A stretch of DNA of 64,000 bases, from NCBI RefSeq assembly GCF_013359755.1, contig NZ_JABMCJ010000078.1:1-64000 (forward strand), in the 5' to 3' direction. Position 1 is the stretch's first letter; each line of letters starts with the position of its first letter. A model generated the notes under the pieces. The model saw nothing but the letters and a program-made list of their open reading frames with translations. It did no database searches and was not told the DNA's origin. The position numbers and the translations under genes were made by a program. Of the stretch, positions 51,501 through 61,153 are shown piece after piece. The DNA is from Tardiphaga robiniae (GTDB taxonomy: Bacteria; Pseudomonadota; Alphaproteobacteria; Rhizobiales; Xanthobacteraceae).

Positions 51501-52295
51501 ATGTTGCAGACGCAGGCGCCACACGCCCGAAATCTCACCGTTGATGGTGTCACCGTCAATATTTCATCACTCAATGAAGCCGTTTCGTCGATCGTCGATG
51601 CCGTCGAACATGGCGAGAACTTCAGTGTATGTACGCTCAACCTCGATCATGTCGTCCAACTGCAACAAAAGCCTGATTTTCGCGCCGCCTATCGTCGCGC
51701 ACGCTTTGTAACCGCTGATGGTTTTCCGATTGTGGTCCTGAGCCATCTTTTGGGCACACCAATTACGCGAACAACCGGCGCAGATCTCGTGGCTCCCTTG
51801 TGCGAAGCTGCCGGCAAGAGAGGCCTTCCGATCTTTCTGTTCGGCTCGGATACGCCGACGCTCGAAAAGACCGCGACCGAATTGCGCAGGAGATATGAGG
51901 GCTTGCAGATCGCTGGCACTTTCGCGCCTGGTCGTGGCTTCGATGCTTACTCGACCGAAGCCGATGCAGCAATTGCACAGATCCGTGCATCCGGTGCAAA
52001 GTTGTGCTTCCTCGCACTCGGCGCACCGCGACAGGAATTGTTCGCCTCGCGTTGTATTGATGAGCTCGACGGCACTGCCTGCCTGTGCATCGGCGCGGCG
52101 CTCGATTTTATCGCGGGCACACAGGTTCGCGCACCGATGTTCACCCAGCGCGCCGGCCTCGAATGGGCCTGGCGCATGTTGAAAGATCCACGCCGCCTTG
52201 CGCCTCGTTACGCTCGCTGCGCGGCCGCCGTGCCACGTTTGATCGCCGGCACGCTTCCACAAATCCTGAATGCCCGCATGAGGAAAGCCGTATGA
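51501..52295 (+). CDS. WecG/TagA/CpsF-family glycosyltransferase (GumM-like)
   Basis: A 264-residue GT26 glycosyltransferase. Family motifs are TLNLDHVVQL, VTADGFPIV, FLFGSDTPTLEK and CFLALGAPRQELF. GGGGA precedes ATG 51501. In xanthan synthesis the relative GumM adds a late sugar; a similar step is likely here. The C-terminus, with GLEWAWRMLKDPRRLAPRY, is standard. It overlaps the next glycosyltransferase by four bases. Confidence 0.9.
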   Translation: MLQTQAPHARNLTVDGVTVNISSLNEAVSSIVDAVEHGENFSVCTLNLDHVVQLQQKPDFRAAYRRARFVTADGFPIVVLSHLLGTPITRTTGADLVAPLCEAAGKRGLPIFLFGSDTPTLEKTATELRRRYEGLQIAGTFAPGRGFDAYSTEADAAIAQIRASGAKLCFLALGAPRQELFASRCIDELDGTACLCIGAALDFIAGTQVRAPMFTQRAGLEWAWRMLKDPRRLAPRYARCAAAVPRLIAGTLPQILNARMRKAV

Positions 52296-53572
52296 CCTCG
52301 ACTCTGACTCTGGGGCTTCGTGCCCGAAATGCTGCCCCGGCCAAGCGCCGCTATCAGATCTGCCTCATCCACCCGTTCGATCCGCGCGGCCAGAAGGTTG
52401 GCGGGCTGGAGACCTATATCCGCGACTTCATCACGTTCCATCCCACAGACACGGACATCCTGTTCGTTGGCGTGGATTCGATCGGCGACCTCAAGCTCGG
52501 CGAAGTGCGACGCCTGACCTTCCGCGGACGCGACTTCGACTTCCTCCCCATTCTGCACTATTCCGACCAGCAGGCCCGCGAGGCCGCGCGCACCATCCGC
52601 TCGTCGCTGACCGGGCAGTTCTTCATGGCACTGCTCCGCCACTTCGGCCCAGTGTCGCGGCTGATCCGCGAGCGCGACTGCACCATCGATCTCCGCCGTG
52701 TCGAATTCTCCTGGCTGCCGACGCTACTGCGCCGTCCATTCATCCAGATGCTGCATGGCGAGGGCGCGCCGAAGTTGCAGATGGACTCGCTGCTGCGCAA
52801 ATATTCGTTCGTGCACAATGCAGGCGAGCGTTTCGCGGTCACGACCAGCGCAAAATTTCTGTGCGTGAATCCGTTCATCACCGAACGGCTGCAAAAGACA
52901 TATCCCGGCCAGAGCGGCAAGATCGACACGCTCTGGACCTGGGTGAATACCGACATCTTCAAACCACAGCCGTTTCCCGCGATCACCGAACCGTTCCGAA
53001 TCATCTTCGCGGGGCGCCTTGATGAGTTCAAGGATCCGCCGTTGATGTTCAGCACCATCGCCCGCCTGCGCGAGCGGCTGCATGGTCATCTCGAATTCCA
53101 TTATATCGGGACCAGCGATCCGCATCGCTTTGTCGAATTCGCCGCGATCGAAGACATCACCATCCGGCACGGCTTCAAGGACGCTGTCGGTATGGCCACA
53201 ACACTGGCCAATGCCCATGCAGGCATCCTGACGTCGGAATTCGAGGGCATGCCGCGCTGCGTGCTCGAGATGCTTGCGGTCGGCCGCCCGGTCGTCGCCG
53301 TGCACCTGCCGCAACTGGAGTCAGTAATTCATGATGGCGAGAGCGGCTATCTCATTTCCCGCAGCTCATCCCGCGACGAGATGATCGAGAACTTGGCCCA
53401 ACGTTTCCTCGATACCCGCGATGCGATCGGCACCGGCGAGATCAACCCGGCGCAGGTTGCCAGCGCGATCGATAACTTCACACCAGCAACACAGCTGGCG
53501 CGCGTCTTTACCTATCATCAGGATATCCAGAATGCGCGCAACATGATGATGACGCCCTCCGCGGCACACTGA
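52292..53572 (+). CDS. Glycosyltransferase family 4 protein, A
   Basis: A 426-residue GT-B enzyme. The N-terminal acceptor domain has GGLETYIRDF, the donor domain IIFAGRLDEFKDPPL and the E-x7-E motif SEFEGMPRCVLEMLAVGRPVV. ATG 52292 overlaps the WecG-like stop (ATGA); the longer open frame upstream is a shadow of that gene. Confidence 0.9.
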   Translation: MTSTLTLGLRARNAAPAKRRYQICLIHPFDPRGQKVGGLETYIRDFITFHPTDTDILFVGVDSIGDLKLGEVRRLTFRGRDFDFLPILHYSDQQAREAARTIRSSLTGQFFMALLRHFGPVSRLIRERDCTIDLRRVEFSWLPTLLRRPFIQMLHGEGAPKLQMDSLLRKYSFVHNAGERFAVTTSAKFLCVNPFITERLQKTYPGQSGKIDTLWTWVNTDIFKPQPFPAITEPFRIIFAGRLDEFKDPPLMFSTIARLRERLHGHLEFHYIGTSDPHRFVEFAAIEDITIRHGFKDAVGMATTLANAHAGILTSEFEGMPRCVLEMLAVGRPVVAVHLPQLESVIHDGESGYLISRSSSRDEMIENLAQRFLDTRDAIGTGEINPAQVASAIDNFTPATQLARVFTYHQDIQNARNMMMTPSAAH

Positions 53573-53580
53573 GGTTATTT

Positions 53581-54771
53581 GTGAATATCCTGTTGCTATC
53601 GAGCGAATATGCTCCCGCACGCGGCGGGATAGGCACCTACGCCCACGAGATCGCATTGGCCGCAACGCAGCTCGGCGCGCGGGTGACGCTGGTCGCTCCC
53701 GATTACGCACAGGATATGTCAGCCGACGATCGCGCCATGCCCTTCGCAATCCACCGTTTCAGCGGCGGATTGCATTCGGCACGCGATTTGCCCGCCAAGA
53801 TCATGCTGGCGCGCAGCCGCATCGGTACGGCTCCGTTCGATGTGGTGCATGCCGCTGACTGGCCCTTCTTCATTCCGGTCGCACTCGCGCGCGGCCGCAC
53901 GCCGGCGCGGATGCTGATGACGGTGCACGGTACAGAGATCAATGAGACGCAGACGCCACTGAAGCGACTGGCGATCCGCTTCAGTGGCGTGTTCGGGCCA
54001 CGCACCGAGGTCGCGGCCAATAGCAACTTCACACGCGAGCTGTTTCGCAAGAGATTCACGATCGACGAACGGCGCATCCATGCCATTCGCCTTGGCGTCT
54101 CCGATTTCTGGTCCGGACGGCGCAGCGATCGCGCTGCCACGCGCGCGATCTATGACATTGCGCCGGACCGGATCGTCATGGTCACCGTGGCGCGGCTGAC
54201 GCGGCGCAAGGGACATCATCTCACGCTCGCCGCTCTGGCGCAGCTTCCTGACGAACTACGTCAGCGCGTCACTTGGCTGGTCATCGGTCCGCAGGGAGAG
54301 GCGGATTATGTCGATGAGCTTCGCGGCATGATCGCCGCGTCGGACTGCGACGTCAGGCTGCTCGGCGCGCTATCGAATGAGGAAATTCGCGACATCTACG
54401 GTGCGGCGGACTTTTTTTGTCTGACCGGTGTGCCGGATTCGTCCGGCCGCGTCGAAGGCTTCGGTCTCGTCTATCTTGAGGCCGGTGCCACGGGCCTGCC
54501 GAGCGTCGCAAGCAATATCGGAGGTGTGCCCGATGCGGTGCTCGCCGGCCAGTCTGGCCTTCTGGTCGCCCCCCGCGTCGACATGATCGCCCATGTGATC
54601 CGGCAATTGGCCGAGGACGATGAGCTGCGGGCGCGCCTCGGCGCTGGTGCCGCCGCACATGCGCGTGATCTGTCGTGGGAACGCTGCGCCGCAGAAACCT
54701 ATGGTTTGAAGCGGCCATCACCGTCGGAGGATGCCTTGCAGACCGGATCGGAGCTGAGGGCATCGGCATGA
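53581..54771 (+). CDS. Glycosyltransferase family 4 protein, B
   Basis: A 396-residue GT-B enzyme with ARGGIGTYAHEIALAA in the first domain, VTVARLTRRKGHHL in the donor domain and RVEGFGLVYLEAGATGLPSV at the C-terminal motif. It starts with GTG 53581, nine bases after the previous stop, with GAGGT upstream. It overlaps the next small gene by four bases. Confidence 0.9.
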   Translation: MNILLLSSEYAPARGGIGTYAHEIALAATQLGARVTLVAPDYAQDMSADDRAMPFAIHRFSGGLHSARDLPAKIMLARSRIGTAPFDVVHAADWPFFIPVALARGRTPARMLMTVHGTEINETQTPLKRLAIRFSGVFGPRTEVAANSNFTRELFRKRFTIDERRIHAIRLGVSDFWSGRRSDRAATRAIYDIAPDRIVMVTVARLTRRKGHHLTLAALAQLPDELRQRVTWLVIGPQGEADYVDELRGMIAASDCDVRLLGALSNEEIRDIYGAADFFCLTGVPDSSGRVEGFGLVYLEAGATGLPSVASNIGGVPDAVLAGQSGLLVAPRVDMIAHVIRQLAEDDELRARLGAGAAAHARDLSWERCAAETYGLKRPSPSEDALQTGSELRASA

Positions 54772-55175
54772 AACAGCTCGCTGCCATCGTCACATTGCTC
54801 GTGCTCACCGCAAGCACCGCGCATGCCGACAATTGCAACAAGAGCCGGGAGTATCTGCTCGGCGGCCTTGCGGGCGATCTCACCATGCCGCCACAGGCCT
54901 ATGAAGGCCTGTTCAAGGTCTGCACCGCGACGGCGACGATGCCGAACGTCAAAGATGCCTACATCCTGAAGGATGGGGCCATCGCGGTGATTCCGAAACA
55001 GGACACGGTGGCCGCCACCGCGGCGACGCTGTCGCGATTCTGCGACGCCAACCCCAGAGCCACGCTACGCTTCATCTCCGCCAAGGAGCTCGTGCTAACG
55101 AAATCGACATCGGGCATTGTGCAGATGTCGTCAGGCTCCGCAACATCGTGTAAGAAGATCAAGGGTCTCACCTGA
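54768..55175 (+). CDS. Small exported protein at the end of the exopolysaccharide operon, unknown
   Basis: A 135-residue protein with a signal peptide (1-20, ending STAHA). The mature part has four cysteines (DNCNKS, KVCTAT, RFCDAN, TSCKK). ATG 54768 overlaps the stop of the glycosyltransferase (ATGA), so it is coupled to the locus. I do not recognise the family. A periplasmic helper of assembly is one guess from context. Confidence 0.7.
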   Translation: MKQLAAIVTLLVLTASTAHADNCNKSREYLLGGLAGDLTMPPQAYEGLFKVCTATATMPNVKDAYILKDGAIAVIPKQDTVAATAATLSRFCDANPRATLRFISAKELVLTKSTSGIVQMSSGSATSCKKIKGLT

Positions 55176-55194
55176 GCCAGAGGGAAATGCCGCC

Positions 55195-55590
55195 ATGCTG
55201 AAGCGCATCTTTCGCTCCTCGTCCGAGACATTCCGGACACGTTCGCCGGAACGTGATCGCATCACCGATGAACGGCTTGTTCTCGCCATTGCGGCGACCA
55301 TCGACTCCGGCCTGCGCAGTGCAGAATACGAACATGACGGCCTGAAGCGTCGGCTGGAAGACGTCATCTCCATCGCCGCAATTGTCGGCGGTAACGAGAT
55401 CGAGGACGTCAACAGCCAGTCGGACCCACGGGCGGAACTCCTGCAGAAATCGGACGACGAGATCCGCATCGGCGAAGCACGGCTGCGGACACTCGAGACC
55501 AATATCGAGCATTTCAGATCGCTGAAGCGGGACCTGAGACGGCGTTTCCCGGGCATCAATCTCGATGCCGCCGAGCCGGCGCCGAAATAG
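55195..55590 (+). CDS. Charged coiled-coil-like protein, unknown
   Basis: A 131-residue cytoplasmic protein rich in Arg and Glu, with helical heptad-like stretches (RLEDVISIAAIVGG, RIGEARLRTLETNIEHFRSL). AGAGGGAAA precedes ATG 55195, 19 bases after the previous stop. No membrane segment or signal. I do not recognise it; its place suggests it is the last gene of the exopolysaccharide operon. Confidence 0.65.
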   Translation: MLKRIFRSSSETFRTRSPERDRITDERLVLAIAATIDSGLRSAEYEHDGLKRRLEDVISIAAIVGGNEIEDVNSQSDPRAELLQKSDDEIRIGEARLRTLETNIEHFRSLKRDLRRRFPGINLDAAEPAPK

Positions 55591-55841
55591 CGGTTTTCCA
55601 CCGATCAAGACCAGCCGATCAAGATTCGACCGATCAGCACGCCATGCGCGGGTCAGTGATGCCACGACACGCTTCAGGGTGATCGATGCCTCGTAGCCGA
55701 GTTCGATGCGATCGGGCATACTGATCGTGTAAATGCTATCCCTCACCTCATCGCCGGCCACCACCCGTACCGTGATCGGCCCCGCCTGCCTCAATCCCGC
55801 CCCAGGGCTTCGCCCAAGGGGCGACCGGAGTATCTGCTTCC

Positions 55842-57002
55842 ATGACTGATCGCGCCGACGCCATTGCCGCCAGGATCGAGACCTTCATCCGCGCCGAAGT
55901 CATCCCCTATGAGAAAGATTCGCGGACAGGTGCTCACGGCCCGAGCGACGAACTGGTGCAGGAACTGCGCGACAAGGCCCGCAAAGCCGGCGTTTTGACC
56001 CCGCACATTCTTGCGGATGGATCGCACCTCACGCAGCGCGAGACGGCGAAAGCCCTGATCAAATCGGGCCTTTCGCCTCTGGGGCCGCTGGCTTGCAACA
56101 CGATGGCACCCGACGAGGGCAATATGTATCTCCTTGGCAAGGTCGGCACTGCCGAGCAGAAGACGCGCTTTCTGGAGCCGCTGGTGTCGGGGAAAGCGCG
56201 TTCGGCATTCTTCATGACCGAACCGGCAGATGAAGGCGGCGCAGGCTCCGATCCGTCGATGATGCAAACCACCTGCAGGCTCGATGGCAATCACTGGGTG
56301 ATCAACGGACGGAAGAAGTTCATCACCGGCGCGGAAGGCGCCAAGGTCGGGATCGTCATGGCGAAGTCCGAGGATGGCGCCTGCATGTTTCTCGTCGACC
56401 TGCCCGATCCTGCGATCCGCACCCTGCGTGTGCTGGATACGATCGACAATTCGATGCCCGGCGGCCATGCGGAGATCGAGATCAATAACCTGCGTGTGCC
56501 TGCAGACCAGATGCTTGGCGCGTCAGGCGACGGTTTCAAATACGCGCAAATCCGCCTTAGCCCCGCGCGCCTGTCGCATTGCATGCGTTGGCTGGGTCTT
56601 GCAATCCGCGCCAACGAGATCGCGACCGACTATGCCTGTCGTCGCCATGCATTCGGAAAGGCCCTGATCGATCATGAAGGCGTCGGCTTCATGCTGGCGG
56701 AGAACCTGATCGATATCAAACAGTCGGAACTAATGATCGACTGGTGCGCGGACGTGCTCGACACCGGCTCGCTCGGAACGGCCGAAAGCTCGATGGCCAA
56801 GGTCGCCGTGTCGGAAGCGCTGATGCGGATCGCCGACCGTTGCGTGCAGGTGATGGGCGGCACCGGCGTTTCCGGCGAAACCATCGTCGAACAGGCCTTC
56901 CGCGAGATCCGCGCCTTCCGCATCTATGACGGCCCGACCGAAGTCCACAAATGGTCGCTCGCCAAGAAGATCAAGCGCGACTGGAAGACGGAACAGCAAT
57001 GA
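55842..57002 (+). CDS. Acyl-CoA dehydrogenase family protein (ACAD10/11-like)
   Basis: A 386-residue flavoprotein. The FAD-binding segments FFMTEPADEGGAGSDPS and WVINGRKKFITGA are present, and VMGGTGVSGETIVEQ is in the C-terminal domain. The catalytic-base region reads IYDGPTEVHKWSLAK, with Asp where short- and medium-chain dehydrogenases have Glu, as in ACAD10/ACAD11. It starts at ATG 55842 after a 251-base gap and seems transcribed alone. It could oxidise a medium or branched acyl-CoA; substrate unknown. Confidence 0.88.
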   Translation: MTDRADAIAARIETFIRAEVIPYEKDSRTGAHGPSDELVQELRDKARKAGVLTPHILADGSHLTQRETAKALIKSGLSPLGPLACNTMAPDEGNMYLLGKVGTAEQKTRFLEPLVSGKARSAFFMTEPADEGGAGSDPSMMQTTCRLDGNHWVINGRKKFITGAEGAKVGIVMAKSEDGACMFLVDLPDPAIRTLRVLDTIDNSMPGGHAEIEINNLRVPADQMLGASGDGFKYAQIRLSPARLSHCMRWLGLAIRANEIATDYACRRHAFGKALIDHEGVGFMLAENLIDIKQSELMIDWCADVLDTGSLGTAESSMAKVAVSEALMRIADRCVQVMGGTGVSGETIVEQAFREIRAFRIYDGPTEVHKWSLAKKIKRDWKTEQQ

Positions 57003-57365
57003 CGCGCACGGCGAAAGCCGTCGCTGTTTGATCGAGCGCTGCGACCATTCAGGGATGGCGTCAGGAGGTCGATGGCCATCCTGAGGCGGCGCGCGGGCGC
57101 CGAAATTGCCAGACGCCTCGCTTGAGACAGCCCCCCATCAGCAACCCTGCCCTGAAACTGCTGACCGACAGGTCAATGACGTTCTCTCGTACAAGCCATT
57201 CCGAGAAAAACTCTCCTGCGTTCACCGCGGTACCAGCAGGCTTCTTCCGAACATGACGCCATCGCATCTGCGCGCTGGACGCATTGCCTGATTTCCTGAA
57301 GTGTAGTTGCAACTTCTCCAAAGCGCACACTTATGCCGCATCAGCAGGCACCGAAGAGACATATC
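57003..57365. other. Gap upstream of the organosulfur locus
   Basis: No gene is supported in these 363 bases; a minus-strand open frame at 57061-57330 has no protein character. A small hairpin ACGGC-GAAA-GCCGT at 57008-57021 follows the acyl-CoA dehydrogenase stop and may end its transcript. The promoter of the sulfur genes should lie in the right half. No regulator site is identified. Confidence 0.45.
57008..57021 (+). terminator. GAAA-tetraloop hairpin after the acyl-CoA dehydrogenase
   Basis: ACGGC (57008-57012) and GCCGT (57017-57021) close a GAAA loop six bases after the stop, followed by CGCTGTTTG. A short but plausible terminator. Confidence 0.4.
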
Positions 57366-58373
57366 ATGAAGACAGCAAGATTTCTGCACGTCGGCGCGCT
57401 CGCATTGGGCTTTGTCGCGGCGACTATGCAAGGCGTTCGCGCCGAGACGGCCCAACTCCGTATCGCGCAGCAATTCGGGATCGCCTATCTCCCGCTCATC
57501 GTCGCGAGCGAACGAGGCTTGATCGAGGAAGAAGCCAAGGCGCTTGGCATCACGCCGCCGAAGATCGAATGGCTGCGGCTCTCGGGCGCCGCATCGATGA
57601 ATGAAGCGCTGATCTCCGGCAGGCTGGATTTCGCGACCGCCGGCATCACGCCGATGATCCTGACCTGGGACAAGACGCGGACCACCGCCAAGATCATCGG
57701 TGTCGCCGCGCTGGGATCGATGGCCAATATCCTCACCACCAACAATCCGAACGTCAAGACACTGGCCGACTTCACCGAGAAGGACCGCATCGCGCTGCCG
57801 TCGGTCAAGGTCGGCTTCCAGCCCATCGTGCTGCAGATGGCGGCCGACAAGGCGTTCGGCAAATACGACAAGCTCGACGAACTCACCGTCAGCATGCCGC
57901 ATCCGGACGCAACGGCGCAGATCTTGTCGGGTCGCTCCGAGATCACGGCACACTTCACCTCACCGCCGTTCTCGCAACAGCAACTCGCCAGCGGTAAGGT
58001 GCATCAGGTATTGAACAGCTACGACGTGCTCGGCGGCCCGCACACTTTCAACGTGGTCTATGCCACCACCAAATTCGTCAATGACAATCCGAAGACGATC
58101 CAGGCCTTCGTGCGCGGCCTCGACCGCGCCAATGACTGGATCAAGGCCAATCCGAAGGAAGCCACTGCGCTTTACATCAAGGCGGAAAACTCGAAGCTTG
58201 CGCCGGATTTCGTCGAGAGCATCATCCGCGACAAGAACATCAACTTCACCACGATTCCCGAAGGTGCGCAGAAATTCGCCGACTTCGAAGCCAAGGTCGG
58301 CCTTATCAAGCAGGCACCGGCGTCGTGGCGGGATCTGTTCTGGTCCGGCCTGGGCGAAAAGCCGGGAAGCTGA
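57366..58373 (+). CDS. Binding protein 1 of a sulfonate/taurine-type ABC importer
   Basis: A 335-residue NMT1/SsuA-like periplasmic binding protein. Signal peptide about 1-26 (ending GVRAE), then the typical LRIAQQFGIAYLPLIVASERGLIEEEA. The signal anchors ATG 57366, which has GAAGAGA upstream. It is followed two bases later by the ATPase gene, so it belongs to the same operon. The family imports sulfonates, taurine, nitrate or thiamine precursors; SsuD downstream favours organosulfur compounds. Confidence 0.87.
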   Translation: MKTARFLHVGALALGFVAATMQGVRAETAQLRIAQQFGIAYLPLIVASERGLIEEEAKALGITPPKIEWLRLSGAASMNEALISGRLDFATAGITPMILTWDKTRTTAKIIGVAALGSMANILTTNNPNVKTLADFTEKDRIALPSVKVGFQPIVLQMAADKAFGKYDKLDELTVSMPHPDATAQILSGRSEITAHFTSPPFSQQQLASGKVHQVLNSYDVLGGPHTFNVVYATTKFVNDNPKTIQAFVRGLDRANDWIKANPKEATALYIKAENSKLAPDFVESIIRDKNINFTTIPEGAQKFADFEAKVGLIKQAPASWRDLFWSGLGEKPGS

Positions 58374-58374
58374 C

Positions 58375-59190
58375 GTGAACGTCGCGCCGCGATCGGCTGA
58401 CTTCATCGGTGACGCCGTAACGGCGCCGCTGCTGGCACTGGATCATGTCAGTATCAGCTATCCCACCCGCGACGGCATCCTCACGGCTGTCGAGGATGTC
58501 AGCTTCACACTCTCGGCCAGCGAGCGGCTGGTGCTGCTCGGCCCGTCCGGCTGCGGCAAATCCACGCTGCTGCGTACTGTCGGCGGTTTTTTGAAGCCCA
58601 GCACCGGCGAGATCCGGCTACACGGGCGGCGCATCGATGCGCCTGGCCCCGATCGTATGACGGTGTTTCAGGAGTTCGACCAGTTGCTGCCGTGGCGCAC
58701 GGTGCTGGGCAATGTCCGTTACGCGCTGGAGCGCGGCAAGTCGCTGCCGCGCCGGCAGGCGGAGGATGTCGCGCGTCATTGGCTCAGCCGCGTCGGGCTG
58801 AAGAATTTCGTCGATGCCTATCCGCATACGCTGTCCGGCGGCATGAAGCAGCGCGTCGCCATCGCCCGTGCCTTCGCGCTCGAGCCGGCGCTGCTGCTGA
58901 TGGACGAACCGTTCGCTGCACTGGATGCGCTGACGCGTCGACAGATGCAGGACGAACTGCTTAAGCTGTGCGAGGAGACCGGGAGCACGGCGCTATTCGT
59001 CACCCATGGCATCGACGAGGCGATCCGCGTCGGCACCCGCATCCTCGCACTGACGCCGCATCCCGGCCGGCTGGCCGCGACATTCGACGTGCCGCCCGAC
59101 ACCCGCATCCGCGGCACCGCGCGCTTCGCCGAGCTGGAACGACAGATCCAGCAGAGCGTTTTCGCCGATCCGGAAACCGAACATGTCTGA
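58375..59190 (+). CDS. ATPase of a sulfonate-type ABC importer (SsuB/TauB-like)
   Basis: A 271-residue ABC ATPase starting at GTG 58375. Walker A is GPSGCGKST (about 60-68), the Q-loop VFQEFDQLLPWRT is typical of the nitrate/taurine group, the signature is LSGGMKQRV and Walker B LLLMDEPFAALD. It overlaps the permease gene by eight bases. The open frame upstream of the start overlaps the binding-protein gene and is not real. Confidence 0.92.
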   Translation: MNVAPRSADFIGDAVTAPLLALDHVSISYPTRDGILTAVEDVSFTLSASERLVLLGPSGCGKSTLLRTVGGFLKPSTGEIRLHGRRIDAPGPDRMTVFQEFDQLLPWRTVLGNVRYALERGKSLPRRQAEDVARHWLSRVGLKNFVDAYPHTLSGGMKQRVAIARAFALEPALLLMDEPFAALDALTRRQMQDELLKLCEETGSTALFVTHGIDEAIRVGTRILALTPHPGRLAATFDVPPDTRIRGTARFAELERQIQQSVFADPETEHV

Positions 59191-60007
59191 TATCGCTGCG
59201 CCGAAACTGGTGCGCGCGCCCGCTTTACGGCGCGTGTTCGATGGTACGCCGTGGCGCCGTGCCGTGATCCTCGCGGGCTTCGCGCTGATCTGGGAGCTCT
59301 ATGCACGCTGGCTGGACAATGCGCTGCTGCTGCCGACCATGGGCGCGACTTTGTCGGCGCTGTGGGCGGCTATCGTCTCCGGTGAACTGCCGGACCGCAC
59401 CCTGACGTCGCTGCGTGTCCTGATCACCGGCTATGCGCTGGGCATCGCCGTCGCCGCGGCGCTCACCACCCTCGCCGCGCTGTCACGCTGGGGCAACGAA
59501 GCGCTCGGGCTGCTGACATCCATGTTCAATCCGCTTCCCGCCATCGCGCTGCTGCCCGTTGCATTGCTGTGGTTCGGCATCGGCACGCCGAGCCTGATCT
59601 TCGTCATCGTCCATTCGGTGCTGTGGCCGGTGGCGCTGGCCTGCTATGGCGGCTTCCTCGCCGTGCCGCCGACGCTGCGGATGGCTGGCCGCAATCTCGG
59701 CCTGTCCGGCGGCCGGTTCGTGGTGGAGATCCTGGTGCCTGCGGCGTTCCCGCAGATCCTGTCGGGCCTGCGGATCGGCTGGGCCTTCGCGTGGCGGACC
59801 TTGATCGCTGCCGAACTCGTGTTCGGCGTCAGCGCCCGTTCCGGCGGCCTCGGCTGGTTCATCTACACCAGCCGTGCGCAGCTGGAAACGGCCAGCGTGT
59901 TCGCGGGACTGCTGACGGTGATCCTGATCGGCCTTGTGGTCGAAGGGGTTATCTTTCGCACATTGACGCGGATCACGGTGCAGCGCTGGGGCCAGGAGCA
60001 GGCTTGA
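59183..60007 (+). CDS. Permease of a sulfonate-type ABC importer (SsuC/TauC-like)
   Basis: A 274-residue permease with six membrane segments; the MFNPLPAIALLPVALLWFGIG and RNLGLSGGRFVVEILVPAAFP segments are typical of the SsuC/TauC group. It overlaps the ATPase gene by eight bases. It would serve one or both binding proteins of the locus. Confidence 0.92.
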   Translation: MSDIAAPKLVRAPALRRVFDGTPWRRAVILAGFALIWELYARWLDNALLLPTMGATLSALWAAIVSGELPDRTLTSLRVLITGYALGIAVAAALTTLAALSRWGNEALGLLTSMFNPLPAIALLPVALLWFGIGTPSLIFVIVHSVLWPVALACYGGFLAVPPTLRMAGRNLGLSGGRFVVEILVPAAFPQILSGLRIGWAFAWRTLIAAELVFGVSARSGGLGWFIYTSRAQLETASVFAGLLTVILIGLVVEGVIFRTLTRITVQRWGQEQA

Positions 60008-60181
60008 GCGAGCAATCTGCGGCGGCAATGCCAGGGGCACAACGTTCTCCGGATGGCGGCATTGTGCAGAGCGATCAACCCATGATCGTCCTGGTTTTTG
60101 GAATTCCCCAGATCGCCTGCTTGGGACTCTAATGCGTCATCAGTGATGGCGCCTTTCACGCCCCAATGCAGGACAACGACA

Positions 60182-61153
60182 ATGCATGCCAGACGAATAA
60201 TCTTGAAAGCCGCCATCGCCATAGGTCTCGGCGTGGCGGTCGTCTCCGCTCCCATGCTGATCGGTTCCGGATCAGCACAAGCGCAGGAGAAGACCGTCCG
60301 GATTGGCTTCCAGAAATACGGCAAGCTGGTTCTGCTGAAGAGCAAGGGGAGTTTGGAGCCACGCCTGAAGGCACTTGGCTGGAACATCAAATGGACGGAG
60401 TTTTCGGCGGGCCCCGCGCTGCTGGAAGCCATCAATGTCGGCGCGCTCGATTTCGGCAACACCGGCGAGGCACCGCCGATCTTCGCGCAGGCCGCCGGCG
60501 CACCGATCCGCTATGTCGCCTATGAGCCGCCAGCGCCCAAGGGCGAAGCGATCCTGGTGCCGAAAGGCAGTCCGATCAAATCGGTCGCCGAGCTGAAGGG
60601 CAAGAAGGTCGCGCTCAACAAGGGCTCCAACGTTCACTATCTCCTCGTCAAGGCGCTGGAGAAAGCCAATGTCAAATATTCCGACATCACCCCGGTGTTC
60701 CTGGCGCCGGCTGACGCGCGCGCGGCGTTCGAGCGCGGTGCCGTGGATGCCTGGGTGATCTGGGACCCGTTCCAGGCGGCCGCTGAAGCCGCGATCGAGG
60801 CGACGGTTCTCGCCGACGGCACCGATACAGTTTCGAACTACCAGTTCTATCTGTCATCGCAGAAATTCCTGGAATCGGATCCCAAGGTGGTCGATGCGAT
60901 TCTCGAAGGCCTGCGGGAGGTCGACGACTGGGCCAAGACGGACATCAAGGCCGTGGCCGAACAGTTGAGCCCCTCGGTCGGCCTGCCGGTTGCTGTACTG
61001 GAGGTCGCGCTCAAGCGGCAGGCCTACGGGATCAAGCCGATTGATCGCAAGGTCATCACCGAGCAGCAGCAACTGGCCGATACGTTTCTCGCGCTCGGAC
61101 TGATCCCGAAAGCCATTGCCGTAGCCGACGCCGCCGGGACACCCGCACCATGA
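60182..61153 (+). CDS. Binding protein 2, aliphatic sulfonate type (SsuA-like)
   Basis: A 323-residue binding protein. Signal peptide about 1-34, ending GSAQAQ, then [22 protein letters not shown] and [33 protein letters not shown], the classic SsuA segment. ATG 60182 has AGGAC upstream. It overlaps ssuD by four bases and lies 174 bases after the permease gene. Binds aliphatic sulfonates, by family. Confidence 0.9.
   Translation: MHARRIILKAAIAIGLGVAVVSAPMLIGSGSAQAQEKTVRIGFQKYGKLVLLKSKGSLEPRLKALGWNIKWTEFSAGPALLEAINVGALDFGNTGEAPPIFAQAAGAPIRYVAYEPPAPKGEAILVPKGSPIKSVAELKGKKVALNKGSNVHYLLVKALEKANVKYSDITPVFLAPADARAAFERGAVDAWVIWDPFQAAAEAAIEATVLADGTDTVSNYQFYLSSQKFLESDPKVVDAILEGLREVDDWAKTDIKAVAEQLSPSVGLPVAVLEVALKRQAYGIKPIDRKVITEQQQLADTFLALGLIPKAIAVADAAGTPAP

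Noticed and set aside
55600-55635. Short GATCAAGA-like tandem repeat
   Set aside because: Only two exact copies and a partial third, without further structure; chance is likely.
55168-55794. Minus-strand 208-residue open frame after the exopolysaccharide operon
   Set aside because: The first 60 residues look mildly protein-like, but most of it is antisense to the small gene at 55195, which has a better ribosome site and context.
57061-57330. Minus-strand 89-residue open frame in the gap before the sulfur locus
   Set aside because: No ribosome site, no family features, and composition typical of chance frames.
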